Both the position numbers and the translations under genes were made by a program. From NCBI RefSeq assembly GCF_002234675.1, contig NC_019870.2, positions 434,001 to 498,000 of the forward strand: a stretch of DNA of 64,000 nt. Direction: 5' to 3'. The notes beneath the pieces were generated by a model. It ran no database searches and had not been told where the DNA came from. It saw nothing but the letters and a program-made list of their open reading frames with translations. Below are positions 37,001 to 51,100 of the stretch, piece by piece; within the stretch, counting starts at the first letter, position 1; every line of letters begins with the position of its first letter. This DNA comes from Oryzias latipes. Taxonomy: Eukaryota; Chordata; Actinopteri; Beloniformes; Adrianichthyidae.

Positions 37001-37650
37001 TCGGCTCTCGGTTCTCAGCTCCTGGTTCCTGGTTCTTTGCTCTCGGTTCTCAGCATTCAGTTCTCGGCTCTTGGATACTTGGTCTTGGTTTTCGGCTCTC
37101 GGTTCTCAGCTCTCAGTTCTTGGTTCTTTGCTCTCGGTTCTTTGTTTTCGTCTCTCTGTTCTCGGTTCTCAGCTTTTGGCTCTTGGATCTTTGCTCTTGG
37201 TTCTCGGCTCTTGGATATTTGCTCTTGGTTCTCGGCTCTCGGTTCTCGGTTTTCAGCTCTAGGTTCTAGGTTTTTTGCTCTCGGCTCTCGGTTCTCAGCT
37301 CCTGGTTCTCGGTTCTTTCCTCGGTTCTCAGCTTTCGGTTCTCGGCTCTTGGATCTTTGGTCTTGGTTTTCGGCTCTCGGTTCTTGGTTATTTGCTCTCG
37401 GTTCTTTGCTCTTGTCTGTCGGTTCTCGGTTCTCAGCTCTTGGTTCTTTGCTCTCGGTTCTCAGCTTTCGGTTCTCGGCTCTTGGTTTTCGGCTCTGGGT
37501 TCTCAGCTCTAGGTTCTTGGTTCTTTGCTCTCGGTTCTCTGTTCTTAGCTTTCGGCTCTGAGTTCTTGGTTCTTTGCTTTCGGTTCTCAGCTCTCGGTTC
37601 TTTGCTCTCGTCTCTCGGTTCTCAGTTCTCAGCTCTAGGTTCTAGGTTAT

Positions 37651-40600
37651 TTGCTCTCAGCTCTCGGTTCTCAGCTCCTGGTTCCTGGTTCTTTGCTCTC
37701 GGTTATCAGCTTTCGGTTGTCGGCTCTTGGATCTTTGGTCTTGGTTTTCGGCTCTCGGTTCTCAGCTCTCCGTTCTTGGTTCTTTGCTCTCGGTTCTCGG
37801 TTCTCAGCTTTTGGCTCTTGGATCTTTGCTCTTGGTTCTCGGCTCTTGGATATTTGCTCTTGGTTCTCGGCTCTCGGTTCTCGGTTTTCAGCTCTAGGTT
37901 CTAGGTTTTTTGCTCTCGGCTCTCGGTTCTCAGCTCCTGGTTCTCGGTTCTTTGCTCTCGGTTCTCAGCTTTCGGTTCTCGGCTCTTGGATCTTTGGTCT
38001 TGGTTTTCGGCTCTCGGTTCTTGGTTCTTTGCTCTCGGTTCTTTGCTCTTGTCTGTCGGTTCTCGGTTCTCAGCTCTTGGTTCTTTGCTCTCGGTTCTCA
38101 GCTTTCGGTTCTCGGCTCTTGGTTTTCGGCTCCGGGTTCTCAGCTCTGGGTTCTTGGTTCTTTGCTCTCGGTTCTCTGTTCTTAGCTTTCGGCTCTGGGT
38201 TCTTGGTTCTTTGCTCTCGGTTCTCTGTTCTTAGCTTTCGGCTCTCGGTTCTTGGTTCTTTGCTCTCTGCTCTCTTTTCTCAGCTTTCGGCTTTCGGTTA
38301 TTGGCTCTTGGTTCTTTGCTTTCGGTTCTCAGCTCTCGGTTCTTTGCTCTCGTCTCTCGGTTCTCAGTTCTCAGCTCTAGGTTCTAGGTTATTTGCTCTC
38401 AGCTCTCGGTTCTCAGCTCCTGGTTCCTGGTTCTTTGCTCTCGGTTATCAGCTTTCGGTTGTCGGCTCTTGGATCTTTGGTCTTGGTTTTCGGCTCTCGG
38501 TTCTCAGCTCTCCGTTCTTGGTTCTTTGCTCTCGGTTCTTTGCTCTTGTTTTTCGGTTCTCGGTTCTCAGCTCTTGGTTGTTTGCTCTCGATTCTCAGGT
38601 TTCGGCTCTTGGATCTTTGCTCTTGGTTCTCGGCTCTTGGATCTTTGCTCTTGGTTCTCGGTTCTCGGTTCTTAGCTCTCGGTTCCTGATTCTCTGCTCT
38701 CGGTTCTTTGCTCTCGTCTCAGCTCTCGGTTCTTGGTCCTTTGCTCTCGGTTCTCGGTTCTCCACTTTCGGCTCTCGGCTCTTGGATCTTTGCTCTTGCT
38801 TTTCGGCTCTTGGTTCTTGGTTTTTTGCTCTCGTCTCTCGGTTTTCAGCTCTCGGTTCTTGGTTCTTTGCTCTCGTCATTCGGTTTTCAGTTCTCGGTTC
38901 TTGGTTGTTTGCTCTTGTCTCTCGGTTCTCAGCTCTCGGTTCTTTGCTCTCGGTTCTCTGTTCTCAGCTTTCGGCTCTCGGTTCTTGGCTCTTGGTTCTT
39001 TGCTCTCGGTTCTCAGCTCTTGGTTCTTTACTATCGTCTCTCGGTTCTCAGTTTTTAGCTTCAGGTTCTATGTTTTTTGCTTAGGCTCTCGGTTCTCGGC
39101 TCATGGTTCTTTGCTCTCGTCTCTCGGTTCTCAGTTCTCAGCTCTAGGTTCTAGGTTATTTGCTCTCAGCTCTCGGTTCTCAGCTCCTGGTTCCTGGTTC
39201 TTTGCTCTCGGTTATCAGCTTTCGGTTGTCGGCTCTTGGATCTTTGGTCTTGGTTTTCGGCTCTCGGTTCTCAGCTCTCCGTTCTTGGTTCTTTGCTCTC
39301 GGTTCTCGGTTCTCAGCTTTTGGCTCTTGGATCTTTGCTCTTGGTTCTCGGCTCTTGGATATTTGCTCTTGGTTCTCGGCTCTCGGTTCTCGGTTTTCAG
39401 CTCTAGGTTCTAGGTTTTTTGCTCTCGGCTCTCGGTTCTCAGCTCCTGGTTCTCGGTTCTTTGCTCTCGGTTCTCAGCTTTCGGTTCTCGGCTCTTGGAT
39501 CTTTGGTCTTGGTTTTCGGCTCTCGGTTCTTGGTTCTTTGCTCTCGGTTCTTTGCTCTTGTCTGTCGGTTCTCGGTTCTCAGCTCTTGGTTCTTTGCTCT
39601 CGGTTCTCAGCTTTCGGTTCTCGGCTCTTGGTTTTCGGCTCCGGGTTCTCAGCTCTGGGTTCTTGGTTCTTTGCTCTCGGTTCTCTGTTCTTAGCTTTCG
39701 GCTCTGGGTTCTTGGTTCTTTGCTCTCGGTTCTCTGTTCTTAGCTTTCGGCTCTCGGTTCTTGGTTCTTTGCTCTCTGCTCTCTTTTCTCAGCTTTCGGC
39801 TTTCGGTTATTGGCTCTTGGTTCTTTGCTTTCGGTTCTCAGCTCTCGGTTCTTTGCTCTCGTCTCTCGGTTCTCAGTTCTCAGCTCTAGGTTCTAGGTTA
39901 TTTGCTCTCAGCTCTCGGTTCTCAGCTCCTGGTTCCTGGTTCTTTGCTCTCGGTTATCAGCTTTCGGTTGTCGGCTCTTGGATCTTTGGTCTTGGTTTTC
40001 GGCTCTCGGTTCTCAGCTCTCCGTTCTTGGTTCTTTGCTCTCGGTTCTTTGCTCTTGTTTTTCGGTTCTCGGTTCTCAGCTCTTGGTTGTTTGCTCTCGA
40101 TTCTCAGGTTTCGGCTCTTGGATCTTTGCTCTTGGTTCTCGGCTCTTGGATCTTTGCTCTTGGTTCTCGGTTCTCGGTTCTTAGCTCTCGGTTCCTGATT
40201 CTCTGCTCTCGGTTCTTTGCTCTCGTCTCAGCTCTCGGTTCTTGGTCCTTTGCTCTCGGTTCTCGGTTCTCCACTTTCGGCTCTCGGCTCTTGGATCTTT
40301 GCTCTTGCTTTTCGGCTCTTGGTTCTTGGTTTTTTGCTCTCGTCTCTCGGTTTTCAGCTCTCGGTTCTTGGTTCTTTGCTCTCGTCATTCGGTTTTCAGT
40401 TCTCGGTTCTTGGTTGTTTGCTCTTGTCTCTCGGTTCTCAGCTCTCGGTTCTTTGCTCTCGGTTCTCTGTTCTCAGCTTTCGGCTCTCGGTTCTTGGCTC
40501 TTGGTTCTTTGCTCTCGGTTCTCAGCTCTTGGTTCTTTACTATCGTCTCTCGGTTCTCAGTTTTTAGCTTCAGGTTCTATGTTTTTTGCTTAGGCTCTCG

Positions 40601-42102
40601 GTTCTCGGCTCATGGTTCTTTGCTCTCGTCTCTCGGTTCTCAGTTCTCAGCTCTAGGTTCTAGGTTATTTGCTCTCAGCTCTCGGTTCTCAGCTCCTGGT
40701 TCCTGGTTCTTTGCTCTCGGTTATCAGCTTTCGGTTGTCGGCTCTTGGATCTTTGGTCTTGGTTTTCGGCTCTCGGTTCTCAGCTCTCCGTTCTTGGTTC
40801 TTTGCTCTCGGTTCTCGGTTCTCAGCTTTTGGCTCTTGGATCTTTGCTCTTGGTTCTCGGCTCTTGGATATTTGCTCTTGGTTCTCGGCTCTCGGTTCTC
40901 GGTTTTCAGCTCTAGGTTCTAGGTTTTTTGCTCTCGGCTCTCGGTTCTCAGCTCCTGGTTCTCGGTTCTTTGCTCTCGGTTCTCAGCTTTCGGTTCTCGG
41001 CTCTTGGATCTTTGGTCTTGGTTTTCGGCTCTCGGTTCTTGGTTCTTTGCTCTCGGTTCTTTGCTCTTGTCTGTCGGTTCTCGGTTCTCAGCTCTTGGTT
41101 CTTTGCTCTCGGTTCTCAGCTTTCGGTTCTCGGCTCTTGGTTTTCGGCTCCGGGTTCTCAGCTCTGGGTTCTTGGTTCTTTGCTCTCGGTTCTCTGTTCT
41201 TAGCTTTCGGCTCTGGGTTCTTGGTTCTTTGCTCTCGGTTCTCTGTTCTTAGCTTTCGGCTCTCGGTTCTTGGTTCTTTGCTCTCTGCTCTCTTTTCTCA
41301 GCTTTCGGCTTTCGGTTATTGGCTCTTGGTTCTTTGCTTTCGGTTCTCAGCTCTCGGTTCTTTGCTCTCGTCTCTCGGTTCTCAGTTCTCAGCTCTAGGT
41401 TCTAGGTTATTTGCTCTCAGCTCTCGGTTCTCAGCTCCTGGTTCCTGGTTCTTTGCTCTCGGTTATCAGCTTTCGGTTGTCGGCTCTTGGATCTTTGGTC
41501 TTGGTTTTCGGCTCTCGGTTCTCAGCTCTCCGTTCTTGGTTCTTTGCTCTCGGTTCTTTGCTCTTGTTTTTCGGTTCTCGGTTCTCAGCTCTTGGTTGTT
41601 TGCTCTCGATTCTCAGGTTTCGGCTCTTGGATCTTTGCTCTTGGTTCTCGGCTCTTGGATCTTTGCTCTTGGTTCTCGGTTCTCGGTTCTTAGCTCTCGG
41701 TTCCTGATTCTCTGCTCTCGGTTCTTTGCTCTCGTCTCAGCTCTCGGTTCTTGGTCCTTTGCTCTCGGTTCTCGGTTCTCCACTTTCGGCTCTCGGCTCT
41801 TGGATCTTTGCTCTTGCTTTTCGGCTCTTGGTTCTTGGTTTTTTGCTCTCGTCTCTCGGTTTTCAGCTCTCGGTTCTTGGTTCTTTGCTCTCGTCATTCG
41901 GTTTTCAGTTCTCGGTTCTTGGTTGTTTGCTCTTGTCTCTCGGTTCTCAGCTCTCGGTTCTTTGCTCTCGGTTCTCTGTTCTCAGCTTTCGGCTCTCGGT
42001 TCTTGGCTCTTGGTTCTTTGCTCTCGGTTCTCAGCTCTTGGTTCTTTACTATCGTCTCTCGGTTCTCAGTTTTTAGCTTCAGGTTCTATGTTTTTTGCTT
42101 AG
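37651..42102. repeat. Three tandem 1509-bp higher-order units
   Basis: Units begin at 37651, 39160 and 40669, spaced exactly 1509 bp. The 477-codon open frame starting in each is identical at the amino-acid level in all three, and several shorter frames repeat with the same offset. 1509 is not a multiple of 7, so each unit contains a register slip (for example GCTTAGGC in place of GCTTTAGGC near 39080, 40590 and 42100). Confidence 0.9.
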
Positions 42103-45100
42103 GCTCTCGGTTCTCGGCTCATGGTTCTTGGTTCTTTGCTGTCGGTTCTCAGCTTTCGGTTCTCGGCTCTTGGATCTTTGGTCTTGGTTTTCGGCTCTCG
42201 GTTCTCAGCTCTCGGTTCTTGGTTATTTGCTCTCGGTCCTCTGTTCTCAGCTTTCGGCTCTCGGTTCTTGGCTCTTGGTTCTTTGCTTTCGGTTCTCAGC
42301 TCTCGGTTCTTGGTTCTTTGCTCTCGTCTCTCTGTTCTCAGTTCTCAGCTCTAGGTTCTAGGTTATTTGCTCTCGGCTCTCGGTTCTCAGCTCCTGGTTC
42401 CTGGTTCTTTGCTCTCGGTTCTCAGCATTCAGTTCTCGGCTCTTGGATACTTGGTCTTGGTTTTCGGCTCTCGGTTCTCAGCTCTCAGTTCTTGGTTCTT
42501 TGCTCTCGGTTCTTTGTTTTCGTCTCTCTGTTCTCGGTTCTCAGCTTTTGGCTCTTGGATCTTTGCTTTTGGTTCTCGGCTCTTGGATATTTGCTCTTGG
42601 TTCTCGGCTCTCGGTTCTCGGTTTTCAGCTCTAGGTTCTAGGTTTTTTGCTCTCGGCTCTCGGTTTTCAGCTCCTGGTTCTCGGTTCTTTGCTCTCGGTT
42701 CTCAGCTTTCGGTTCTCGGCTCTTGGATCTTTGGTCTTGGTTTTCGGCTCTCGGTTCTTGGTTCTTTGCTCTCGGTTCTTTGCTCTTGTCTGTCGGTTCT
42801 CGGTTCTCAGCTCTTGGTTCTTTGCTCTCGGTTCTCAGCTTTCGGTTCTCGGCTCTTGGTTTTCGGCTCTGGGTTCTCAGCTCTAGGTTCTTGGTTCTTT
42901 GCTTTCGGTTCTCTGTTCTTAGCTTTCGGCTCTGGGTTCTTGGTTCTTTGCTCTCGGTTCTCTGTTCTTAGCTTTCGGCTCTCAGTTCTTGGTTCTTTGC
43001 TCTCTGCTCTCTTTTCTCAGCTTTCGGCTTTCGGTTCTTGGCTCTTGGTTCTTTGCTTTCGGTTCTCAGCTCTCGGTTCTTTGCTCTCGTCTCTCGGTTC
43101 TCAGTTCTCAGCTCTAGGTTCTAGGTTATTTGCTCTCAGCTCTCGGTTCTCAGCTCCTGGTTCCTGGTTCTTTGCTCTCGGTTATCAGCTTTCGGTTGTC
43201 GGCTCTTGGATCTTTGGTCTTGGTTTTCGGCTCTCGGTTCTCAGCTCTCCGTTCTTGGTTCTTTGCTCTCGGTTCTTTGCTCTTGTTTTTCGGTTCTCGG
43301 TTCTCAGCTCTTGGTTGTTTGCTCTCGATTCTCAGATTTCGGCTCTTGGATCTTTGCTCTTGGCTCTCGGCTCTTGGATCTTTGCTCTTGGTTCTCGGTT
43401 CTCGGTTCTTAGCTCTCGGTTCCTGATTCTCTGCTCTCGGTTCTTTGCTCTCGTCTCAGCTCTCGGTTCTTGGTCCTTTGCTCTCGGTTCTCGGTTCTCC
43501 GCTTTCGGCTCTCGGCTCTTGGATCTTTGCTCTTGCTTTTCGGCTCTTGGTTCTTGGTTTTTTGCTCTCGTCTCTCGGTTTTCAGCTCTCGGTTCTTGGT
43601 TCTTTGCTCTCGTCATTCGGTTCTCAGCTCTCGGTTCTTGGTTGTTTGCTCTTGTCTCTCGGTTCTCAGCTCTCGGTTCTTTGCTCTCGGTTCTCTGTTC
43701 TCAGCTTTCGGCTCTCGGTTCTTGGCTCTTGGTTCTTTGCTCTCGGTTCTCAGCTCTTGGTTCTTTACTATCGTCTCTCGGTTCTCAGTTTTTAGCTTCA
43801 GGTTCTATGTTTTTTGCTTTAGGCTCTCGGTTCTCGGCTCATGGTTCTTGGTTCTTTGCTCTCGGTTCTCAGCTTTCGGTTCTCGGCTCTTGGATCTTTG
43901 GTCTTGGTTTTCGGCTCTCGGTTCTCAGCTCTCGGTTCTTGGTTATTTGCTCTCGGTCCTCTGTTCTCAGCTTTCGGCTCTCGGTTCTTGGCTCTTGGTT
44001 CTTTGCTTTCGGTTCTCGGTTCTCAGTTTTTAGCTTCAGGTTCTATGTTTCTTGCTTTAGGCTCTCGGTTCTCGGCTCATGGTTCTTGGTTCTTTGCTAT
44101 CGGTTCTCAGTTTTCGGTTCTCGGCTCTTGGTTTTCGGCTCTCGGTTCTCAGCTCTGGGTTCTTGGTTCTTTGCTCTCGGTTCTTTGTTCTTAGCTTTCG
44201 GCTCTCGGTTCTTGGTTCTTGATTATTTGCTCTCGGATCTCTTTTCTCAGCTTTCGGCTCTCGGTTCTTGGCTCTTGGTTCTTTGCTCTCGGTTTTCATC
44301 TCTCGGTTCTTTGCTCTCGTCTCTCGGTTCTCAGTTCTCAGCTCTAGATTCTAGGTTATTTGCTCTCGGCTCTCGGTTCTCAGCTCCTGGTTCCTGGTTC
44401 TTTGCTCTCGGTTCTCAGCTTTCGGTTCTCGGCTCTTGGATCTTTGGTCTTGGTTTTCGGCTCTCGGTTCTCAGTTCTTGGTTCTTTGCTCTCGGTTCTT
44501 TGCTCTCGGTTCTCAGTTCTCGGCTCTTGGATCTTTGCTTTTGGTTTTCGGCTCTTGGATCTTTGCTCTTGGTTCTCGGCTCTCGGTTCTCGGTTCTCAG
44601 CTCTCGGTTCCTGATTCTCCGCTCTCGGTTCTTTGCTCTCGTCTCAGCTCTCGGTTCTCAGCTCTCGGTCCTTGGTCCTTTGCTCTCGGCTCTCGGTTCT
44701 CAGCTTTCGGCTCTCGGCTCTTGGTTCTTTGCGCTCGTCTATCGGTTTTCAGCTCTCAGTTCTTGGCTCTTGGTTCTTTGCTCTCTTCTCTCGGTTCTCA
44801 GCTCTCGGTTCTTGGTTCTTTGCTCTCGTCTCTCGGTTTTCAGCTCTCGGTTCTTGGTTCTTTGCTTTCGTCTCTCGGTTTTCAGCTCTCGGTTCTTGGC
44901 TCTTGGTTCTTTGCTCTCGTCTCTCGGTTCTCAGCTCTCGGTTCTTTGTACTTTGCTCTCGGTTCTTTGCTCTCGGTTCTCAGCACTCAGTTCTTTGCTC
45001 TCGTCATTCGGTTCTCAGCTCTCGGTTCTTGGTTGTTTGCTCTCGTCTCTCGGTTTTCAGCTGTCGGTTCTTGGTTCTTTGCTCTCGTCTCTCGGTTCTC

Positions 45101-48100
45101 AGCTCTCGGTTCTTGGCTCTTGGTTCTTTGCTGTCGTCTCTCGGTTCTCAGCTCTCGGTTCTTTGTACTTTGCTCTCGGTTCTTTGCTCTCGGTTCTCAG
45201 CACTCAGTTCTTTGTTCTCGTCATTCGGTTCTCAGCTCTCGGTTCTTGGTTGTTTGACCTTGTCTCTCGGTTCTCAGCTCTCGGTTCTTTGCTCTCGGTT
45301 CTCTGTTCTCAGCTTTCGGCTCTCGGTTCTTGGCTCTTGGTTCTTTGCTCTCGGTTCTCAGCTCTTGGTTCTTTACTATCGTCTCTCGGTTCTCAGTTTT
45401 TAGCTTCAGGTTCTATGTTTTTTGCTTAAGGCTCTCGGTTCTCGGCTCATGGTTCTTGGTTCTTTGCTGTCGGTTCTCAGCTTTCGGTTCTCGGCTCTTG
45501 GATCTTTGGTCTTGGTTTTCGGCTCTCGGTTCTCAGCTCTCGGTTCTTGGTTATTTGCTCTCGGTCCTCTTTTCTCAGCTTTCGGCTCTCGGTTCTTGGC
45601 TCTTGGTTCTTTGCTTTCGGTTCTCAGCTCTCGGTTCTTGGTTCTTTGCTCTCGTCTCTCTGTTCTCAGCTCTAGGTTCTAGGTTATTTGCTCTCGGCTC
45701 TCGGTTCTCAGCTCCTGGTTCCTGGTTCTTTGCTCTCGGTTCTCAGCATTCAGTTCTCGGCTCTTGGATACTTGGTCTTGGTTTTCGGCTCTCGGTTCTC
45801 AGCTCTCAGTTCTTGGTTCTTTGCTCTCGGTTCTTTGTTTTCGTCTCTCTGTTTTCGGTTCTCAGCTTTTGGCTCTTGGATCTTTGCTCTTGGTTCTCGG
45901 CTCTTGGATATTTGCTCTTGGTTCTTGGCTCTCGGTTCTCGGTTTTCAGCTCTAGGTTCTAGGTTTTTTGCTCTCGGCTCTCGGTTCTCAGCTCCTGGTT
46001 CTCGGTTCTTTGCTCTCGGTTCTCAGCTTTCGGTTCTCGGCTCTTGGATCTTTGGTCTTGGTTTTCGGCTCTCGGTTCTTGGTTCTTTGCTCTCGGTTCT
46101 TTGCTCTTGTCTGTCGGTTCTCGGTTCTCAGCTCTTGGTTCTTTGCTCTCGGTTCTCAGCTTTCGGTTCTCGGCTCTTGGTTTTCGGCTCTGGGTTCTCA
46201 GCTCTGGGTTCTTGGTTCTTTGCTCTCGGTTCTCTGTTCTTAGCTTTCGGCTCTCGGTTTTTGGTTCTTTGCTCTCTGCTCTCTTTTCTCAGCTTTCGGC
46301 TTTCGGTTCTTGGCTCTTGGTTCTTTGCTTTCGGTTCTCAGCTCTCGGTTCTTTGCTCTCGTCTCTCGGTTCTCAGTTCTCAGCTCTAGGTTCTAGGTTA
46401 TTTGCTCTCAGCTCTCGGTTCTCAGCTCCTGGTTCCTGGTTCTTTGCTCTCGGTTATCAGCTTTCGGTTGTCGGCTCTTGGATATTTGGTCTTGGTTTTC
46501 GGTTCTCGGTTCTCAGCTCTTGGTTGTTTGCTCTCGATTCTCAGCTTTCGGCTCTTGGATCTTTGCTCTTGGTTCTCGGCTCTTGGATCTTTGCTCTTGG
46601 TTCTCGGTTCTTAGCTCTCGGTTCCTGATTCTCTGCTCTCGGTTCTTTGCTCTCGTCTCAGCTCTCGGTTATTGGTCCTTTGCTCTCGGTTCTCGGTTCT
46701 CCGCTTTCGGCTCTCGGCTCTTGGATCTTTGCTCTTGCTTTTCGGCTCTTGGTTCTTGGTTTTTTGCTCTCGTCTCTCGGTTTTCAGCTCTCGGTTCTTG
46801 GTTCTTTGCTCTCGTCATTCGGTTCTCAGCTCTCGGTTCTTGGTTGTTTGCTCTTGTCTCTCGGTTCTCAGCTCTCGGTTCTTTGCTCTCGGTTCTCTGT
46901 TCTCAGCTTTCGGCTCTCGGTTCTTGGCTCTTGGTTCTTTGCTCTCGGTTCTCAGCTCTTGGTTCTTTACTATCGTCTCTCGGTTCTCAGTTTTTAGCTT
47001 CATTTTCTATGTTTCTTGCTTTAGGCTCTCGGTTCTCGGCTCATGGTTCTTGGTTCTTTGCTCTCGGTTCTCAGCTTTCGGTTCTCGGCTCTTGGATCTT
47101 TGGTCTTGGTTTTCGGCTCTCGGTTCTCAGCTCTCGGTTCTTGGTTATTTGCTCTCGGTCCTCTGTTCTCAGCTTTCGGCTCTCGGTTCTTGGCTCTTGG
47201 TTCTTTGCTTTCGGTTCTCAGCTCTCGGTTCTTGGTTCTTTGCTCTCGTCTCTCTGTTCTCAGTTCTCAGCTCTAGGTTCTAGGTTATTTGCTCTCGGCT
47301 CTCGGTTCTCAGCTCCTGGTTCCTGGTTCTTTGCTCTAGCTTCTCATAATTCGGTTCCCGGCTCTTGGATCCTTGGTCTTGGTTTTCGGCTCTCGGTTCT
47401 CAGCTCTCAGTTCTTGGTTCTTTGCTCTCGGTTCTTTGTTTTCGTCTCTCTGTTCTCGGTTCTCAGCTTTTGGCTCTTGGATATTTGCTCTTGGTTCTCG
47501 GCTCTTGGATATTTGCTCTTGCTTCTCGGCTCTCGGTTTTCAGCTCTAGGTTCTAGGTTTTTTGCTCTTGGCTCTCGGTTCTCAGCTCCTGGTTCTCGGT
47601 TCTCAGCTCCTGGTTCTCGGTTCTTTGCTCTCGGTTCTCAGCTTTCGGTTCTCGGCTCTTGGATCTTTGGTCTTGGTTTTCGGCTCTCGGTTCTTGGTTC
47701 TTTGCTCTCGGTTCTTTGCTCTTGTCTTTCGGTTCTCGGTTCTCAGCTCTTGGTTCTTTGCTCTCGGTTCTCAGCTTTCGGTTCTCGGCTCTTGGTTTTC
47801 GGCTCTGGGTTCTCAGCTCTGGGTTCTTGGTTCTTTGCTCTCGGTTCTCTGTTCTTAGCTTTCGGCTCTCGGTTCTTGGTTCTTTGCTCTCGGTTCTCTG
47901 TTCTTAGCTTTCGGCTCTCGGTTCTTGGTTCTTTGCTCTCTGCTCTCTTTTCTCAGCTTTCGGCTTTCGGTTCTTGGCTCTTGGTTCTTTGCTTTCGGTT
48001 CTCAGCTCTCGGTTCTTTGCTCTCGTCTCTCGGTTCTCTGTTCTCAGCTCTAGGTTCTAGGTTATTTGCTCTCAGCTCTCGGTTCTCAGCTCCTGGTTCC

Positions 48101-51100
48101 TGGTTTTTGCTCTCGGTTCTTTGCTCTCGTCTCAGCTCTCGGTTCTTGGTCCTTTGCTCTCGGTTCTCGGCTCCTGGTTCTCGGTTCTCAGCTCCTGGTT
48201 CTCGGTTCTTTGCTCTCGGTTCTCAGCTTTCGGTTCTCGGCTCTTGGATCTTTGGTCTTGGTTTTCGGCTCTCGGTTCTTGGTTCTTTGCTCTCGGTTCT
48301 TTGCTCTTGTCTTTCGGTTCTTGGTTCTCAGCTCTTGGTTCTTTGCTCTCGGTTCTCAGCTTTCGGTTCTCGGCTCTTGGTTTTCGGCTCTGGGTTCTCA
48401 GCTCTGGGTTCTTGGTTCTTTGCTCTCGGTTCTCTGTTCTTAGCTTTCGGCTCTCGGTTCTTGGTTCTTTGCTCTCGGTTCTCTGTTCTTAGCTTTCGGT
48501 TCTCGGCTCTTGGATCTTTGGTCTTGGTTTTCGGCTCTCGGTTCTTGGTTCTTTGCTCTCGGTTCTTTGCTCTTGTCTTTCGGTTCTCGGTTCTCAGCTC
48601 TTGGTTCTTTGCTCTCGGTTCTCAGCTTTCGGTTCTCGGCTCTTGGTTTTCGGCTCTGGGTTCTCAGCCCTGGGTTCTTGGTTCTTTGCTCTCGGTTCTC
48701 TGTTCTTAGCTTTCGGCTCTCGGTTCTTGGTTCTTTGCTCTCGGTTCTCTGTTCTTAGCTTTCGGCTCTCGGTTCTTGGTTCTTTGCTCTCTGCTCTCTT
48801 TTCTCAGCTTTCGGCTTTCGGTTCTTGGCTCTTGGTTCTTTGCTTTCGGTTCTCAGCTCTCGGTTCTTTGCTCTCGTCTCTCGGTTCTCAGTTCTCAGCT
48901 CTAGGTTCTAGGTTATTTGCTCTCAGCTCTCGGTTCTCAGCTCCTGGTTCCTGGTTTTTGCTCTCGGTTCTTTGCTCTCGTCTCAGCTCTCGGTTCTTGG
49001 TCCTTTGCTCTCGGTTCTCGGTTCTCGGCTTTCGGCTCTCGGCTCTTGGATCTTTGCTTTTGCTTTTCGGCTCTTGGTTCTTGGTTTTTTGCTCTCGTCT
49101 CTCGGTTTTCAGCTCTCGCTTCTTGGTTCATTGCTCTCGTCATTCGGTTCTCAGCTCTCGGTTCTTGGTTGTTTGCTCTTGTCTCTCGGTTCTCAGCTCT
49201 CGGTTCTTTGCTCTCGGTTCTCTGTTCTCAGCTTTCGGCTCTCGGTTCTTGGCTCTTGGTTCTTTGCTCTCGGTTCTCAGCTCTTGGTTCTTTACTATCG
49301 TCTCTCGGTTCTCAGTTTTTAGCTTCAGGTTCTATGTTTTTTGCTTTAGGCTCTCGGTTCTCGGCTCATGGTTCTTGGTTCTTTGCTCTCGGTTCTCAGC
49401 TTTCGGTTCTCGGCTCTTGGATCTTTGGTCTTGGTTTTCGGCTCTCGGTTCGCAGCTCTCGGTTCTTGGTTATTTGCTCTCGGTCCTCTGTTCTCAGCTT
49501 TCGGCTCTCGGTTCTTGGCTCTTGGTTCTTTGCTTTCGGTTCTCAGCTCTCGGTTCTTGGTTCTTTGCTCTCGTCTCTCTGTTCTCAGTTCTCAGCTCTA
49601 GGTTCTAGGTTATTTGCTCTCGGCTCTCGGTTCTCAGCTCTCCGTTCTTGGTTCTTTGCTCTCGGTTCTTTGCTCTCGTTTTTCGGTTCTCGGTTCTCAG
49701 ATCTTGGTTGTTTGCTCTCGATTCTCAGCTTTCGGCTCTTGGATCTTTGCTCTTGGTTCTCGGCTCTTGGATCTTTGCTCTTGGTTCTTGGTTCTCGGTT
49801 CTCGGTTCTTAGCTCTCGGTTCCTGATTCTCTGCTCTCGGTTCTTTGCTCTCGTCTCAGCTCTCGGTTCTTGGTCCTTTGCTCTCGGTTCTCGGTTCTCC
49901 GCTTTCGGCTCTCGGCTCTTGGATCTTTGCTCTTGCTTTTCGGCTCTTGGTTCTTGGTTTTTTGCTCTCGTCTCTCGGTTTTCAGCTCTCGGTTCTTGGT
50001 TCTTTGCTCTCGTCTCTCGGTTCTCAGCTCTCGGTTCTTGGCTCTTTGTTCTTTGCTCTCGTCTCTCGGTTCTCAGCTCTCGGTTCTTTGTTCTTTGCTC
50101 TCTGTTCTTTGCTGTCGTTTTTCAGCACTCGGTTCTTTGCTCTCGTCCTTCGGTTCTAAGCTCTCGGTTCTTGGTTGTTTGCTCATTTCTCTCGGTTCTC
50201 AGCTTTTAGCTTCAGGTTCTATGTTTTTTGCTTTAGGCTCTCGGTTCTCGGCTCATGGTTCTTGGTTCTTTGCTCTCGGTTCTCAGCTTTCGGTTCTCGG
50301 CTCTTGGATCTTTGCTCTCGTCTCTCTGTTCTCAGTTCTCAGCTCTAGGTTCTAGGTTATTTGCTCTCGGTCCTCTGTTCTCAGCTTTCGGCTCTCGGTT
50401 CTTGGCTCTTGGTTCTTTGCTTTCGGTTCTCAGCTCTCGGTTCTTGGTTCTTTGCTCTCGTCTCTCTGTTCTCAGTTCTCAGCTCTAGGTTCTAGGTTAT
50501 TTGCTCTCGGCTCTCGGTTCTCAGCTCTCCGTTCTTGGTTCTTTGCTCTCGGTTCTTTGCTCTCGTTTTTCGGTTGTCGGTTCTCAGATCTTGGTTGTTT
50601 GCTCTCGATTCTCAGTTTTCGGCTCTTGGATCTTTGCTCTTGGTTCTCGGCTCTTGGATCTTTGCTCTTGGTTCTTGGTTCTCGGTTCTCGGTTCTTAGC
50701 TCTCGGTTCCTGATTCTCTGCTCTCGGTTCTTTGCTCTCGTCTCAGCTCTCGGTTCTTGGTCCTTTGCTCTCGGTTCTCGGTTCTCCGCTTTCGGCTCTC
50801 GGCTCTTGGATCTTTGCTCTTGCTTTTCGGCTCTTGGTTCTTGGTTTTTTGCTCTCGTCTCTCGGTTTTCAGCTCTCGGTTCTTGGTTCTTTGCTCTCGT
50901 CTCTCGGTTCTCAGCTCTCGGTTCTTGGCTCTTTGTTCTTTGCTCTCGTCTCTCGGTTCTCAGCTCTCGGTTCTTTGTTCTTTGCTCTCTGTTCTTTGCT
51001 GTCGTTTTTCAGCACTCGGTTCTTTGCTCTCGTCCTTCGGTTCTAAGCTCTCGGTTCTTGGTTGTTTGCTCATTTCTCTCGGTTCTCAGCTCTCGGTTCT

